NCBI RefSeq assembly: GCF_000369505.1
Contig: NZ_KB850053.1
Location: 1 to 64,000, forward strand
Direction of reading: 5' to 3'
Length of the DNA stretch: 64,000 bases
DNA from: Acinetobacter sp. NIPH 298
GTDB taxonomy: Bacteria > Pseudomonadota > Gammaproteobacteria > Pseudomonadales > Moraxellaceae
Each line of letters begins with the position of its first letter. The stretch's first letter is position 1. The notes beneath the pieces were generated by a model. That model was not told the DNA's origin. It searched no databases and saw only the letters and a program-made list of their open reading frames with translations. A program made the position numbers and the translations under genes. Positions 41,101 through 48,915 of this stretch are shown in pieces.

Positions 41101-41703
41101 ATTAATAAAACCACCACCTTTGACATTGATCCCCGATGGGTTGGCAATAATCAGTTCCGCTCGTTGACCTGCAATTTCAAGGTTACCTTCAAATTGGCTC
41201 GCTCGTGCTGAGTTGACTTCATTTAAAATCAGGCGGGCTTCACCTGTTTGTAAGTACGGGTTAGCACCAACACTCCCCACAATGCTTGATGCAGCACCTG
41301 TACGACTGTTATTGAGTACTGCCCCCTGCGTTGGGACATCAAACTCTTTATAGATGTTGTGTGATACACCGCTTTTATTCGGTGTTTGAATATTAATCAC
41401 AGGTACATTTTGTTTTTGTGAGTTTTGTCCAACCCCAATCACAGGTCGATTTGCAGCCGGTGCGCCAGTGTCTGCCACCATGCCTGCATAAACCGTTGAA
41501 AGTGGCATCCACATACTCATACTGGCAACCAAGGCCTTGACGTGCCAAAGCTGATGGAATGATTCATCATCAGCACGGGTCGTTGCTGTGGTTGAACCAC
41601 TACTTTGACCTGATGCTTTACTTTGGCTTTTTGCATTTTCTGCAACAGCCATAAACATTTGACGTGCTTTGTTATAAATAATACGGTAACGGTTCTTGTT
41701 CAT
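35140..41703 (-). CDS. cdiA: CdiA contact-dependent inhibition effector with deaminase-like C-terminal toxin
   Basis: A 2187-residue two-partner-secretion exoprotein. In order: an extended signal peptide (residues 1-73, MNKNRYRIIYNK start), a TPS/haemagglutinin secretion domain (about 78-330, with IIANPSGI and NRATLTTG), a long filament of FHA-type beta-helix repeats to about 1500, a pretoxin region of DUF637 type (about 1620-1700), a degenerate VENN motif (VTNN, 1775-1778), and a C-terminal region of about 410 residues. That region has a hydrophobic stretch near 1930-1957 (possible entry domain) and ends in a deaminase-like domain: HAE at 2100-2102 and C2130-x-x-C2133, the zinc ligands and catalytic Glu of nucleic-acid deaminases. 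CdiB exports it; CdiI follows. Confidence 0.92.
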   Translation of the reverse strand: MNKNRYRIIYNKARQMFMAVAENAKSQSKASGQSSGSTTATTRADDESFHQLWHVKALVASMSMWMPLSTVYAGMVADTGAPAANRPVIGVGQNSQKQNVPVINIQTPNKSGVSHNIYKEFDVPTQGAVLNNSRTGAASSIVGSVGANPYLQTGEARLILNEVNSARASQFEGNLEIAGQRAELIIANPSGINVKGGGFINANRATLTTGKPQFNADGSIKQFVIDQGKISISANTGSQLGLGGANNNASYLDIYTRALELNAQLHAEQDIQVVTGANTISADLTQIQNKTSTAAAPTVAIDVKALGGMYANNIYLVGTEKGLGVNNAGTLQAVNNLVVTSAGKIEHTGAISSTSKTQGLVSVSTTGTGTAADINSAGTISSFGLLSLDSGNDINIKAKEVTLNYEGVASSPLIVSAKGNVNVADSAKIRNMGATGDLYIDATNINLAANSELRSNRGSAHIQAQKDFTSNKAGLVAAKDLTVSANNHLNLTDTKLHASTGNIQLQSSSKETALNKITVQGGSVSAAKELAIYADKDITLNNIDFIKKANSSQAQVNSINAYAGNNLSFTTANQEFPYTAGKIQLGAGNQLRLEGKDQNSKLSGGGGLKLSGKNITTKNIYMTGSGANGVDIVSNGGNILLDQGSRLWANTGDININALNGSITANSLLVSSSGKMSLIASKDINLNSIQETIDTPWADKDETKTIQTSLAVSKGITISTVEDGKISLNAGKLTASQGKIEVSSQNGISLEGNTDIYITGDTGRERNINSVLTAQEISLNNNKSDIQIKNTHLSSTLDNLTSSNKVGMTTIKDSVLTSKGNTELHAKDLLTLQGVNVTSDQHLAVSSGRTVYINAEYTPGTKWIPNKITNLTSKGVTSVTATGNQVLQNTNIIGGAVLMEAGGFILDNGGMNYKATGSDLLKNDAKLNLLNGDLSIQTGNNLTIDPSKHKLSAVGDIDLISKKGTLTLKGTGGTKGNGSEQVVKLNTDNGRITLQGTTVRLDASKLKADKDINIVATSGDVIIDALKNTYSVTGANRAQQLKLQLGNIDKSLEDLRFYIAGNALMGSATLQVIFSMRGYKQESIDEIMNILLGTASLNADREAILQEIKQAESATNKAKQFNGYEHVGSELISGFGNINITSSNGILARNADIKAFGTLSAVNLEANGVLNKTVTARESANQVAASILIDGVNDGYEIGKDTDSNYTQREYFQGSTVSGRHAVKIRSTGQTADANIEIQGADILGLMGRNNLLLESGAGINLTVGVDQGYDRSTNTTTKRSWYGKKKKITTTSVSQIAEAIPTTLIGGDIKILSKGDTKLYSTQLHAVGDINVDAKNIYLYAVDEHKKKETTKKTRSSLLGIKYNDSKSVATHEMVKQLPLKATADYINTRSEFDTLIQGSEFNYQDAHFKAGGTITLEGASTTVTKTLNKQSNSVVWQSMQDKGSITETAKLPSFNGPVAPKFEAKGGLTVQVAVVSGKDNDVRAEVLKLANQPGNAYLKDLVNRKDVNWEAVKLAQESWDYNSQGLTAAGAAILAIAIAAATGGAGVGAILSTGGTVTNAALLSLTTQASISLINNGGNLSATFKELGSKDSVKSLAITVVTAGLVEGLSTSLKIDLNGFPTAEKIANNFVQGVGSNLISSTLQGESLSDSLEKALLAGVTNALQAEMATKIGTHLDKIDPSAWEYALHKIAHAAAGCVAAAVQKECEAGAIGASVAEVVAGFFDKPSSTATQEEKDAFRKKVVGTTKLVSGVVAAYSGYDVNIAASSAENAVTNNYLTAQQVKNLRKAISDCKNNSSCLKDVDAKYFGGYDSKGTYYEVNKSIWGINDDAYAKCTTIECKITHATQRQSGLTELMNQPLGNITFTQKLTNYRGSYALDQFKYDENDQYVASASKILSFVDLNCGGSIDAACNTKWQNYQDKQLRDTVLLFGAIAAVGGGAAGGVVVRACLSNPAACNVNLRLAIDGLFAEGAIYGPGAVGITAATRNQMLKEAEDLKVLYSKTVLNQDYKPTTRYQDPRELANYLSEQQKVDIRIGKTLSGAKSPITVTAETKIGGKYMFDTNQTARPEANRIDTPTLAAGSKVNPNNPNLTMKNAHAEVALIQRAYEAGLTKGENMEILVRGKEVCSYCVEVMQPMYERSGLKQLTIYDTDRGIATTYQKVIITVNEKPIIKTKISQTPFYGR

Positions 41704-41748
41704 ATCAGTTCTGCTATAAGTTGAATATTAAATAATTTGAAATATGGT

Positions 41749-43515
41749 TTAGTACGAATAACTGAGGCTAAAGCCTGTGACCCAATCTTTTTCTAAGGTC
41801 TTCGGTGCAACCAGCCCATGTCCTGCAAAAGCATCTAAATAAACCCCTTGGTAATAGCTACGTAGTCCAAATACACTGCCTAAAAGATGTCGTTTCCCCG
41901 CAATACTATTGCGCCCATTCACCCAACCTTGATCAATACCCAAATAAAATTGGGTATTCGGCATAGCTGTTCCAAAGCTGATTTCTTGTTGTAGGTAATG
42001 TCCGTTATCTCCAGAGAGCATGACATCACCATCAAAGCCTCTAACGCTGTATCGACCACCGATATAAAAACGATCTTGCGGCACTAAAATCTTGGGTGCG
42101 TATTGTCCTCTCCAATTCAAACGGTATTGAGCGGGATGATCTAAAATCAGTAAAGGATAGTTAAGCCGTAGGTCAGCACTCCACAACGGTGCTCTTGAAT
42201 ATCCCTCGGCAGGACGTAACTCTCCATTGATATCGCGAATTTGTTCTTCTGCGGCGAGTTTGGCATTAAATGCACCAGTTCCATGTCGATAGTCCAGCCC
42301 CACATCTACGGTGCCAGCCCCCACATATTGACGGTGCTGTAATCCAGCGTTCCAACCCGAAGTTTGACGGCGCTGCACACCCACTTCGATATTTTCGATA
42401 AAATTCTGGCTACGTTTATGATAGACTTTGCTATATACACTCGTCTTATAGTGACTACCACGACTTAAAAGACGAGATACAGTGAGGTTGCTTTGCTGAT
42501 TTTTTCCGCTATATAAGAGTGGTGCGTTATAACCTGCAACATATTGTTCATATTCTGACTGGTTAAAACTAAGACTGACATCATAGTTACGAAATGGGAG
42601 CTGGTAGCTCGCAAAGTAGTTTTGGTTGCGATCACGATGCAAGTTATCTAATGAATGACTAAAGTTTAGATTGAATGCATCGTTAAGATGAAATGGGCTA
42701 TTTACCCCAATCCCGACATTACCAATATATTTCCCCGTACTTTTACTGCCCGAGTCATCAACGCCAACATTGAAATTCAGCTTTTGTAAGGGTTCAGCAG
42801 TGATCAGTAAATCACTATAGCCACTGAGTTCAATCTGCTCATCTGTCGCTGCTACAATCTGAAGGTCTAAACGGCGATTGGTCGCACGTTTTAGATTCTC
42901 TAAACCTTGATCGAGTTGTCGCAGATTAAGGACATCATTTCGCTTAAAGGGTAAAGCAGCAGAGAGTTCTAATTGCGAGGGTTCTGCTTTTTGCCGAATC
43001 ACTTGATGTAATCGTCCAAGTTCAAGCTGTAATTCTAAAATGCCAGTATTTAAGTCTTGTTGAGGGGCAATGACTTGGGTGGTGAGGTAGCCTTTCTTAA
43101 TCACTTCATTCTGTGCAAATTTCACCAAGTTTTGTAGGCTTTGCGTGCCGATACATTGCCCCAAAATTCCTTTTTTGGGATCACTTAATGCCTTGATGAC
43201 AAAGTCGAAGTCTTTTGGACTATATTTCTGATCTTGATTGTTCGTAATATCTAAACTGAGTTGGTTTATTTTAAAACATGGGCTTTCTGCAACAACAATC
43301 GATTGTAAGCTTTGATGATCTTTGACTGGTTTTGGTGTGAGCTGAATGTTTTGCTCAAGTAATTGTTGCTTTAATTCATTTAAACGCTGATCTTGGCGAA
43401 TAACTTCAAAGGTAGAAACCTGATCTACACTTGGTGGAAGATTTTGGTCAGCAGCGATCGCAGAGAGAGGGATAGATGCTACACATGCAGCATAAAAACG
43501 CGTTGTTTTATTCAT
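41749..43515 (-). CDS. cdiB: CdiB outer-membrane transporter of the two-partner secretion system
   Basis: A 588-residue Omp85/TpsB protein with a signal peptide ending near AIAA. POTRA domains lie at about 80-230 (ESPCFKINQLSLDI, QCIGTQSLQNLV), and a FhaC/ShlB-type 16-strand barrel follows, with the VRGFDG motif of loop 6 (FYIGGRYSVRGFDG) and a C-terminal SLSYSY. It exports CdiA through the outer membrane. The gap to cdiA is 45 bases, so the two are co-transcribed. Confidence 0.92.
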   Translation of the reverse strand: MNKTTRFYAACVASIPLSAIAADQNLPPSVDQVSTFEVIRQDQRLNELKQQLLEQNIQLTPKPVKDHQSLQSIVVAESPCFKINQLSLDITNNQDQKYSPKDFDFVIKALSDPKKGILGQCIGTQSLQNLVKFAQNEVIKKGYLTTQVIAPQQDLNTGILELQLELGRLHQVIRQKAEPSQLELSAALPFKRNDVLNLRQLDQGLENLKRATNRRLDLQIVAATDEQIELSGYSDLLITAEPLQKLNFNVGVDDSGSKSTGKYIGNVGIGVNSPFHLNDAFNLNFSHSLDNLHRDRNQNYFASYQLPFRNYDVSLSFNQSEYEQYVAGYNAPLLYSGKNQQSNLTVSRLLSRGSHYKTSVYSKVYHKRSQNFIENIEVGVQRRQTSGWNAGLQHRQYVGAGTVDVGLDYRHGTGAFNAKLAAEEQIRDINGELRPAEGYSRAPLWSADLRLNYPLLILDHPAQYRLNWRGQYAPKILVPQDRFYIGGRYSVRGFDGDVMLSGDNGHYLQQEISFGTAMPNTQFYLGIDQGWVNGRNSIAGKRHLLGSVFGLRSYYQGVYLDAFAGHGLVAPKTLEKDWVTGFSLSYSY

Positions 43516-44077
43516 ATTCAGATATACAGAATGTTATGTGATGTTACAAACTGAAACGGAATATACATTATTTATTCAAAGCGAACAAGAATTATTATCA
43601 TCTACCTCTTAAAAATAAATTCTACTCTCTAATTTACTGATGGTTATATACATTTCCTATAAATCATTTCCAATTATTAAAAATATTTAAATTTTCATTA
43701 ATTTTTTAATCTCAAAATTAAAGTACAACTATGTTTTGTAATTGATTGATCTAATTTAGAAAATACTCCCCCATAGACCATACAATTTATACCAAATATC
43801 GACGCTAGCGGTGAAGAAATATTGGCTACCTGACAACATTGCATATTCTTAATTAAATGATCAGCTTTTAGTAATTTTCCATCTGAAGTTAGATATAAAA
43901 TACAACTTTAAATTAATTCACATTAACAATAAAATCTATAAAAACAATAACTTATTTTCACCAATCATTATTATAAAAATATACAGTACAATGCATCGTT
44001 AATATCAATTTAAAAATATAAGCATAAATATCAAAATCTTAACAACACATACAGAAACAAGAACAAATAAAGACATT
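43516..44077. other. AT-rich intergenic region between cdiB and the piuA-like receptor
   Basis: About 560 bases of very AT-rich DNA that separates two divergent genes. It must hold the cdi promoter. A 48-codon minus-strand ORF (43698-43844) exists but has no ribosome site or recognisable homology. A partial Fur-like sequence (AATTATTATCATC, about 43590-43602) lies close to the cdiB start. No RNA gene or repeat could be supported. Confidence 0.6.
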
Positions 44078-44100
44078 GATAACGATAATAATTATCATTA
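44078..44100. promoter_or_regulatory. Fur box upstream of the piuA-like receptor
   Basis: GATAACGATAATAATTATC (44078-44096) matches 17 of 19 bases of the classic Fur box. It lies about 120 bases before the receptor ATG and predicts iron repression of the receptor and possibly the genes after it. Confidence 0.85.
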
Positions 44101-44219
44101 GACTTCACACACATTGTTACATAGTTTAACAATTCATTCACTTTTACCGCATTATTTGTAAAAGTTTCACAAAGTTGCGAGTTCGGTCATTCACCACTTC
44201 AATTTCGGGGTTTCTCTCA

Positions 44220-46634
44220 ATGGCAAAAATTAAAAGTCGTAAACACCTTGGTACTACACAGTTAGTTGCACTTGCTGCAAGCCTTCCTTTGACTGCACAC
44301 GCAGCTACACCACAGGAAAATGTGACTAAACTTCCAACAATTGAAGTGAAAGCTGAAAACAGCTACAAAGCCGAAGCCATAAGTTCGCCAAAATACACCC
44401 AACCATTAGTTGATACGCCACAAACCATACAAGTCATCAAAAAAGAACTCTTACAAGAACAAGGTGCCTCGTCACTCATTGAAGCATTGCGTAATACCCC
44501 GGGAATCACGCTGCAAATGGGTGAAAATGGGAACACTAGCGCAGGTGACACATTCCAAATGCGTGGTTTCTCGACCCAAACTTCAACCTACGTTGATGGT
44601 GTTCGTGATCTTGGTGCGGTCAGCCGTGACGTATTTAACCTAGAACAAATCGAAGTGGTAAAAGGCCCATCAGGTGCTGAAGCGGGTCGTGGCTCTGCAT
44701 CTGGTTATATCAATTTAGTCACTAAATTACCAAAAGCTGAAAATAGCAGTGAAGTTTCTGCACGTTATAACACGGCTGAAAATGCACGTTTGACTGCGGA
44801 TATCAACCAAGCGATCAATGAAAGTGTAGCGATTCGCTTCAACGCTATGGGCCAAGACGGCGGCGTTGAAGGTCGTGATGTGGTTGAGAACAATGGTTGG
44901 GCTGTGGCTCCCTCTATTGTATTTGGTTTGAACACAGATACCCGTTTTTACTTATATTCACAACACATTCGTCAAAACAACATCCCTGACGGTGGTATTC
45001 CCACAATTGGAATGGATGGTTTCTATTATGGTTATTCATCTAACTATACAAATACTAAAAATAGAGCACTTGAAACTAAAATTCGCAATGATATTAACAA
45101 TTCAGCAGACGCTCAAAAAATTAATAGTGCGTTACGCAAAGCGCCTGAAGTTAACCGTAGCAACTACTATGGCAACGCTAATGATTATGAAGATATTAGC
45201 TCAGACATGATATCAGCCAAAATTGAAAGTGACTTTGGTGAAAATATTAAATTTACCAACATATCGAGATTTGGTAAAACTCATATGAAACGAGCATTAA
45301 CTGGAATTAATGCAATTAATGCTCCATCTGTTGATCTTACTGTAAACCCTGATAATACATATACCTATAATTTTAATTACGGCACATTTGATCTAAACAA
45401 TAAAGATACTTGGACAATTGCACGTTCACATCAAGGTGTAGATCAAGAAAATAAAATCTTGGCTAATCTTTCAGCATTAAACTTTAACTTTAAAACAGGT
45501 GCAGTCGAACATGACCTCGTTGCGGGCTTAGAGTTTCTGCAAGAACAGCAAATTTCTCGTACCTTAGCCACCCAAATACCAGGGCAAACGACTATAACCC
45601 CACCACCTGCAAATTTATACAATCCAAATCGTCATGATGTCATGCCAAAACTGGTTTACACAGGGGCTTATAGTGATGGCGAAACTCAAACAGCCGCTGC
45701 ATATTTGTTTGACACCATTAAATTATTGGATAACCGCTTACAGTTTAATGGTGGAGTTCGTGTAGATTACTATCATACAACTTATGATGCGCTCTCTATA
45801 GCGTCAACAGGCGTAGAAACACCAACTGATTTAAAAGCACATGACACATTAGTCAGTTGGAAACTGGGTAGCTTATTTAAACCAACAGAAAATAGCAGTG
45901 TTTATGCATCTTATGCCAAATCACTCACGCCTCCAGGAAGCGCAAACTTCAACCTATCTGATGCAACATCAGGAACTCAAGCCGCAAACAATCCTCGTGG
46001 TAAACCTCAAGAAACACATCACTACGAAATCGGTAGTAAATGGGATGTGTTGAAAAACACATTGGCGTTAACTGCAGCGGTATATCGCACTGAAAATGAA
46101 AATCAGTTTACGCAAGACCCGGTTACGCTTGAGTCGCTGCAAGAAGGAAAAACCAAAGTTGAAGGTGTAGAACTGGGTGTCGTTGGTCAAATTACCGATG
46201 CGTGGAACATTTCTGCGGGCGTTGCTCACATGAAAACCAAGCAGAAAGATCAGCGAAGCGTAAGTACCAATACAACAACTGGCGTAACAACAGTTACAAC
46301 CACTGATTCTGTACGTTGGTCTCCTGACTGGACCGCTTCTTTATGGACGACTTATGACATTGCAGGCTTTAAAGTTGGTCTAGGTGCACGTTATGTCGAT
46401 GAGCAAAAGCGTGTGATTACAGACAACCCAGCCCCAGCAAACATGCCAAAAGTCCCATCTTATGTGGTATTCGATGCAATGGCAGGTTATAGCATTAACA
46501 AAAATGCCTCTGTAAACCTCAATGTTTATAACCTTGCTGACAAAGAATATATCAGTGCACTAAACAATGGTGGTAGCCGTTTTGCTTTAGGTCAACCTCG
46601 TTCAGCGGCATTAACCTTTAACTATAAGTTCTAA
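44220..46634 (+). CDS. piuA: TonB-dependent catecholate siderophore receptor, PiuA/Fiu-like
   Basis: An 804-residue outer-membrane receptor: signal peptide ending AHAA, TonB-box-like TIEVKAE, plug domain to about residue 190 (VIKKELLQEQGASSLIEAL, QMRGFSTQ) and a 22-strand barrel that ends LTFNYKF. The gene order receptor-PKHD dioxygenase-FMN oxidase is that of the piuA-piuC locus in Acinetobacter and Pseudomonas, whose receptor takes up catecholate siderophores and siderophore-cephalosporins. The ATG at 44220 starts a clean signal peptide; an upstream TTG adds 15 unsupported residues. Confidence 0.85.
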   Translation: MAKIKSRKHLGTTQLVALAASLPLTAHAATPQENVTKLPTIEVKAENSYKAEAISSPKYTQPLVDTPQTIQVIKKELLQEQGASSLIEALRNTPGITLQMGENGNTSAGDTFQMRGFSTQTSTYVDGVRDLGAVSRDVFNLEQIEVVKGPSGAEAGRGSASGYINLVTKLPKAENSSEVSARYNTAENARLTADINQAINESVAIRFNAMGQDGGVEGRDVVENNGWAVAPSIVFGLNTDTRFYLYSQHIRQNNIPDGGIPTIGMDGFYYGYSSNYTNTKNRALETKIRNDINNSADAQKINSALRKAPEVNRSNYYGNANDYEDISSDMISAKIESDFGENIKFTNISRFGKTHMKRALTGINAINAPSVDLTVNPDNTYTYNFNYGTFDLNNKDTWTIARSHQGVDQENKILANLSALNFNFKTGAVEHDLVAGLEFLQEQQISRTLATQIPGQTTITPPPANLYNPNRHDVMPKLVYTGAYSDGETQTAAAYLFDTIKLLDNRLQFNGGVRVDYYHTTYDALSIASTGVETPTDLKAHDTLVSWKLGSLFKPTENSSVYASYAKSLTPPGSANFNLSDATSGTQAANNPRGKPQETHHYEIGSKWDVLKNTLALTAAVYRTENENQFTQDPVTLESLQEGKTKVEGVELGVVGQITDAWNISAGVAHMKTKQKDQRSVSTNTTTGVTTVTTTDSVRWSPDWTASLWTTYDIAGFKVGLGARYVDEQKRVITDNPAPANMPKVPSYVVFDAMAGYSINKNASVNLNVYNLADKEYISALNNGGSRFALGQPRSAALTFNYKF

Positions 46635-46671
46635 ATGATTTGTTGAGTCTTTTAAGATTTAATAAATAAAC

Positions 46672-46712
46672 ACAGCCTGCCAGAAAAGGTATAATTTTTG
46701 GCAGGCTGTTTC
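46672..46712 (+). terminator. Stem-loop between piuA and piuC
   Basis: ACAGCCTGCCA pairs with TGGCAGGCTGT around a 16-base loop and is followed by TTTCG, a weak T-run. The loop contains TATAAT, so a promoter for piuC may overlap it. Confidence 0.55.
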
Positions 46713-46731
46713 GTATCGAAAGGTTTAAAAA

Positions 46732-47415
46732 ATGATGTTGCATATCCCTGAATTATTAAACAAGCAACAAGTTACTGAACTTCGTCAACAGATGAAACAG
46801 CCAGAGCTTTGGGTCAACGGTTCTCAAAGTGCAGGCGTACAAGCTCAACAGACCAAAAATAACTTACAAGTCGACATTCAAAGTGATTTGTACCCATCGA
46901 TTAGTCAGTATGTATTAACGGCATTGCAACAAAATCTATTGCTTCGCTCTGCTGCGCTTCCTCAGCATATTTTAGTTCCCATGTTTAATTGCTATCAGCA
47001 TCAAGGCAATTATGGCAATCATGTCGACAGCGCCATCCAATATTCATCTCAGACAGGCACTGCCATTCGTACCGATGTCTCGATTACCGTTTTTCTATCT
47101 GAACCTGATGAATATGAAGGGGGTGAGCTGATTGTAGAGGACACTTATGGCAGCCATGAAGTCAAACTGGATGCAGGTGATGCTATTTTATATCCGTCTA
47201 CCAGCCTACACCGCGTTGAGCCAGTGACTCAGGGTAGTCGCATTGCCGCATTTACATGGATTCAAAGCATGGTCAAAGATGATTGGCAACGCAGCATGTT
47301 ATTCAACTTGGATATGACCATCCTAAAACTCAGACAACAACTCGGGGATGCTGAAGAAGTTGTGGCTTTAACCCATCATTATCATAATTTATTGAGACAA
47401 TGGGGAACATTATAA
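46732..47415 (+). CDS. piuC: PKHD-type Fe(II)/2-oxoglutarate dioxygenase PiuC
   Basis: A 227-residue cytoplasmic oxygenase. The iron-binding facial triad is visible as H97-x-D99 (NHVDSAI) and H160 (SLHRVEP), with R170 placed to bind 2-oxoglutarate. It matches the PiuC/YbiX family, which is linked to iron-uptake loci; the substrate is unknown. AAAGG precedes the ATG pair at 46732/46735. Its stop codon overlaps the next gene's start by one base. Confidence 0.88.
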   Translation: MMLHIPELLNKQQVTELRQQMKQPELWVNGSQSAGVQAQQTKNNLQVDIQSDLYPSISQYVLTALQQNLLLRSAALPQHILVPMFNCYQHQGNYGNHVDSAIQYSSQTGTAIRTDVSITVFLSEPDEYEGGELIVEDTYGSHEVKLDAGDAILYPSTSLHRVEPVTQGSRIAAFTWIQSMVKDDWQRSMLFNLDMTILKLRQQLGDAEEVVALTHHYHNLLRQWGTL

Positions 47416-48515
47416 TGTCTCAAACACCACTTGCGCCTTTGACACAGATTCCGCCACAGCTCCAAACTATTGCAGATTACCAATTGCAGGCACAAAAGCA
47501 TGTAGCAGAGTCCACTTGGCACTATTTACAAGGTGGGGCCATGCACGAACTGAGCGTGCAGCAAAATCAATGTCAATTCCAAGATATCCAACTGATCCCT
47601 CGTCATTTAAATGACTTCACACACGGTCACACCCAACTCAATCTATTCGGTATCAATTATCCACATCCGATTTTTTTAGCACCGATTGGACATCAAGCGC
47701 TGTTTCATCCTCAAGCAGAGCAAGCCACGGCACTTGCGGCCGAAGTGATGCAAAGCAACTTTATACTCAGTAATTTAACCAATACTCACATACAGGAACT
47801 TAACAAAGAGAATCCGTATAAATGGTTTCAATTGTATTGGCAAGGTGATCGAGAACACGCTTTAAACTTGATTGAAATGGCTAAGGTAAACAACTTTAAA
47901 GCCATTGTGATCACCATCGATGCGCCACATACCGGAATTCGAGATCGGGAACGTAAAATTGATTTTCAACTTCCAATAGACTTGCCCCACCCTCATCATC
48001 AAGCTCCACACATGATTCAAACTTTAGCTGATCATCAGCATCCAATTTTTCAGGGGCTGATGAAATACGCACCAACATGGGATGATATCGCATGGTTGGT
48101 CAAGCAGATTGATTTGCCAGTGATACTGAAAGGTATCCTCCACCCTGCCGATGCGCAAAAAGCATTAGAGTATGGTGTCTCAGGTCTGATTGTGTCTAAT
48201 CATGGGGGACGCGTATTAGATACCACCATCCCCCCCTTGATTGCGCTTGAAAAGATTCGAGCTGTCGTGCCAACAGACTATCCAGTGTTATTGGATGGTG
48301 GGATTCGTCGAGGTTCGGATGTGTTTAAAGCGATTGCTTTAGGCGCATCTGCGGTTTTGATTGGTCGTCCTTATATCTATGGTTTAGCAACCGCGGGGGC
48401 TTTGGGCGTTGCGCATGTGATCAGGATTTTAAAAGAAGAATTCGAAATTAGCATGGCATTGATGGGAACAGCCACCATAAAAGACATTAACCAAGATTTT
48501 ATTTATCGGAAATAG
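47415..48515 (+). CDS. FMN-dependent alpha-hydroxy-acid oxidizing protein
   Basis: A 366-residue TIM-barrel flavoprotein of the lactate dehydrogenase/glycolate oxidase family. The active-site segment SNHGGR (catalytic His about residue 264) and the FMN phosphate site LDGGIRRGSDVFKAIALGA, read in pieces, are intact. The start is the ATG at 47415, with GGGGA 8 bases upstream; it shares one base with the piuC stop (TAATG), so translation is coupled. The substrate is not evident; the iron-locus context sets it apart from the respiratory LldD. Confidence 0.85.
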   Translation: MSQTPLAPLTQIPPQLQTIADYQLQAQKHVAESTWHYLQGGAMHELSVQQNQCQFQDIQLIPRHLNDFTHGHTQLNLFGINYPHPIFLAPIGHQALFHPQAEQATALAAEVMQSNFILSNLTNTHIQELNKENPYKWFQLYWQGDREHALNLIEMAKVNNFKAIVITIDAPHTGIRDRERKIDFQLPIDLPHPHHQAPHMIQTLADHQHPIFQGLMKYAPTWDDIAWLVKQIDLPVILKGILHPADAQKALEYGVSGLIVSNHGGRVLDTTIPPLIALEKIRAVVPTDYPVLLDGGIRRGSDVFKAIALGASAVLIGRPYIYGLATAGALGVAHVIRILKEEFEISMALMGTATIKDINQDFIYRK

Positions 48516-48576
48516 TAAAAATATCGGAAATTATTTTCATTATTCTACTATTCAGTGCAAAAATAGGAAATTATTT

Positions 48577-48606
48577 TTGATTCATTCCAATTAAAATGCT
48601 TATACA
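48577..48606 (+). promoter_or_regulatory. Candidate promoter of the leuA leader transcript
   Basis: TTGATT (48577-48582), a 17-base spacer and TTATAC (48600-48605). Transcription from here would give a leader of about 300 bases before leuA that includes the leucine-rich ORF. Confidence 0.5.
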
Positions 48607-48698
48607 CCTTTGCAGTCGCTTGTATTTTCACCTAGACTGATTTTGATTAGATGATTAATATAGCTGCAAAACCAAATAACTGATTTGAATGGTAGATA

Positions 48699-48782
48699 AT
48701 GAAAACAAATCACGGCGTTACCGATCCGTCATATACAAAACATCTCGCTGCTCTCCTGATGCTGCGCCTCGCGCGCGTATAA
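48699..48782 (+). CDS. Leucine-rich leader peptide ahead of leuA
   Basis: A 27-codon ORF whose second half reads HLAALLMLRLARV, with five Leu codons, all CTC or CTG, whereas TTA and TTG are common in the surrounding genes. Ribosome stalling there under leucine or leucyl-tRNA shortage would fit an attenuation-type control of leuA. A small hairpin (TGCCTA...TAGGCA, 48789-48806) follows but has no T-run, and a second possible stem covers 48871-48897 close to the leuA ribosome site. The peptide's own ribosome site is weak. I infer the role; it is not shown by the sequence alone. Confidence 0.6.
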   Translation: MKTNHGVTDPSYTKHLAALLMLRLARV

Positions 48783-48915
48783 ATTTTCTGCCTAGTCTTT
48801 TAGGCAATCGAAACATAAATCCTCTTTAAATTGATTCTGATAGACACCATATATCTTTATAGTCGGTTGTATTTATGCTGAACATGCAACCTCGGCTATA
48901 ACAAGGAGTTACCTA

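Noticed and set aside
43698..43844. Minus-strand ORF of 48 codons (start MQCCQVANISS) in the cdiB-piuA spacer
   Set aside because: The frame stays open for about 70 codons and part reads like protein, but there is no ribosome site, no recognisable homology and the region is AT-rich and likely regulatory. Kept as a possible remnant only.
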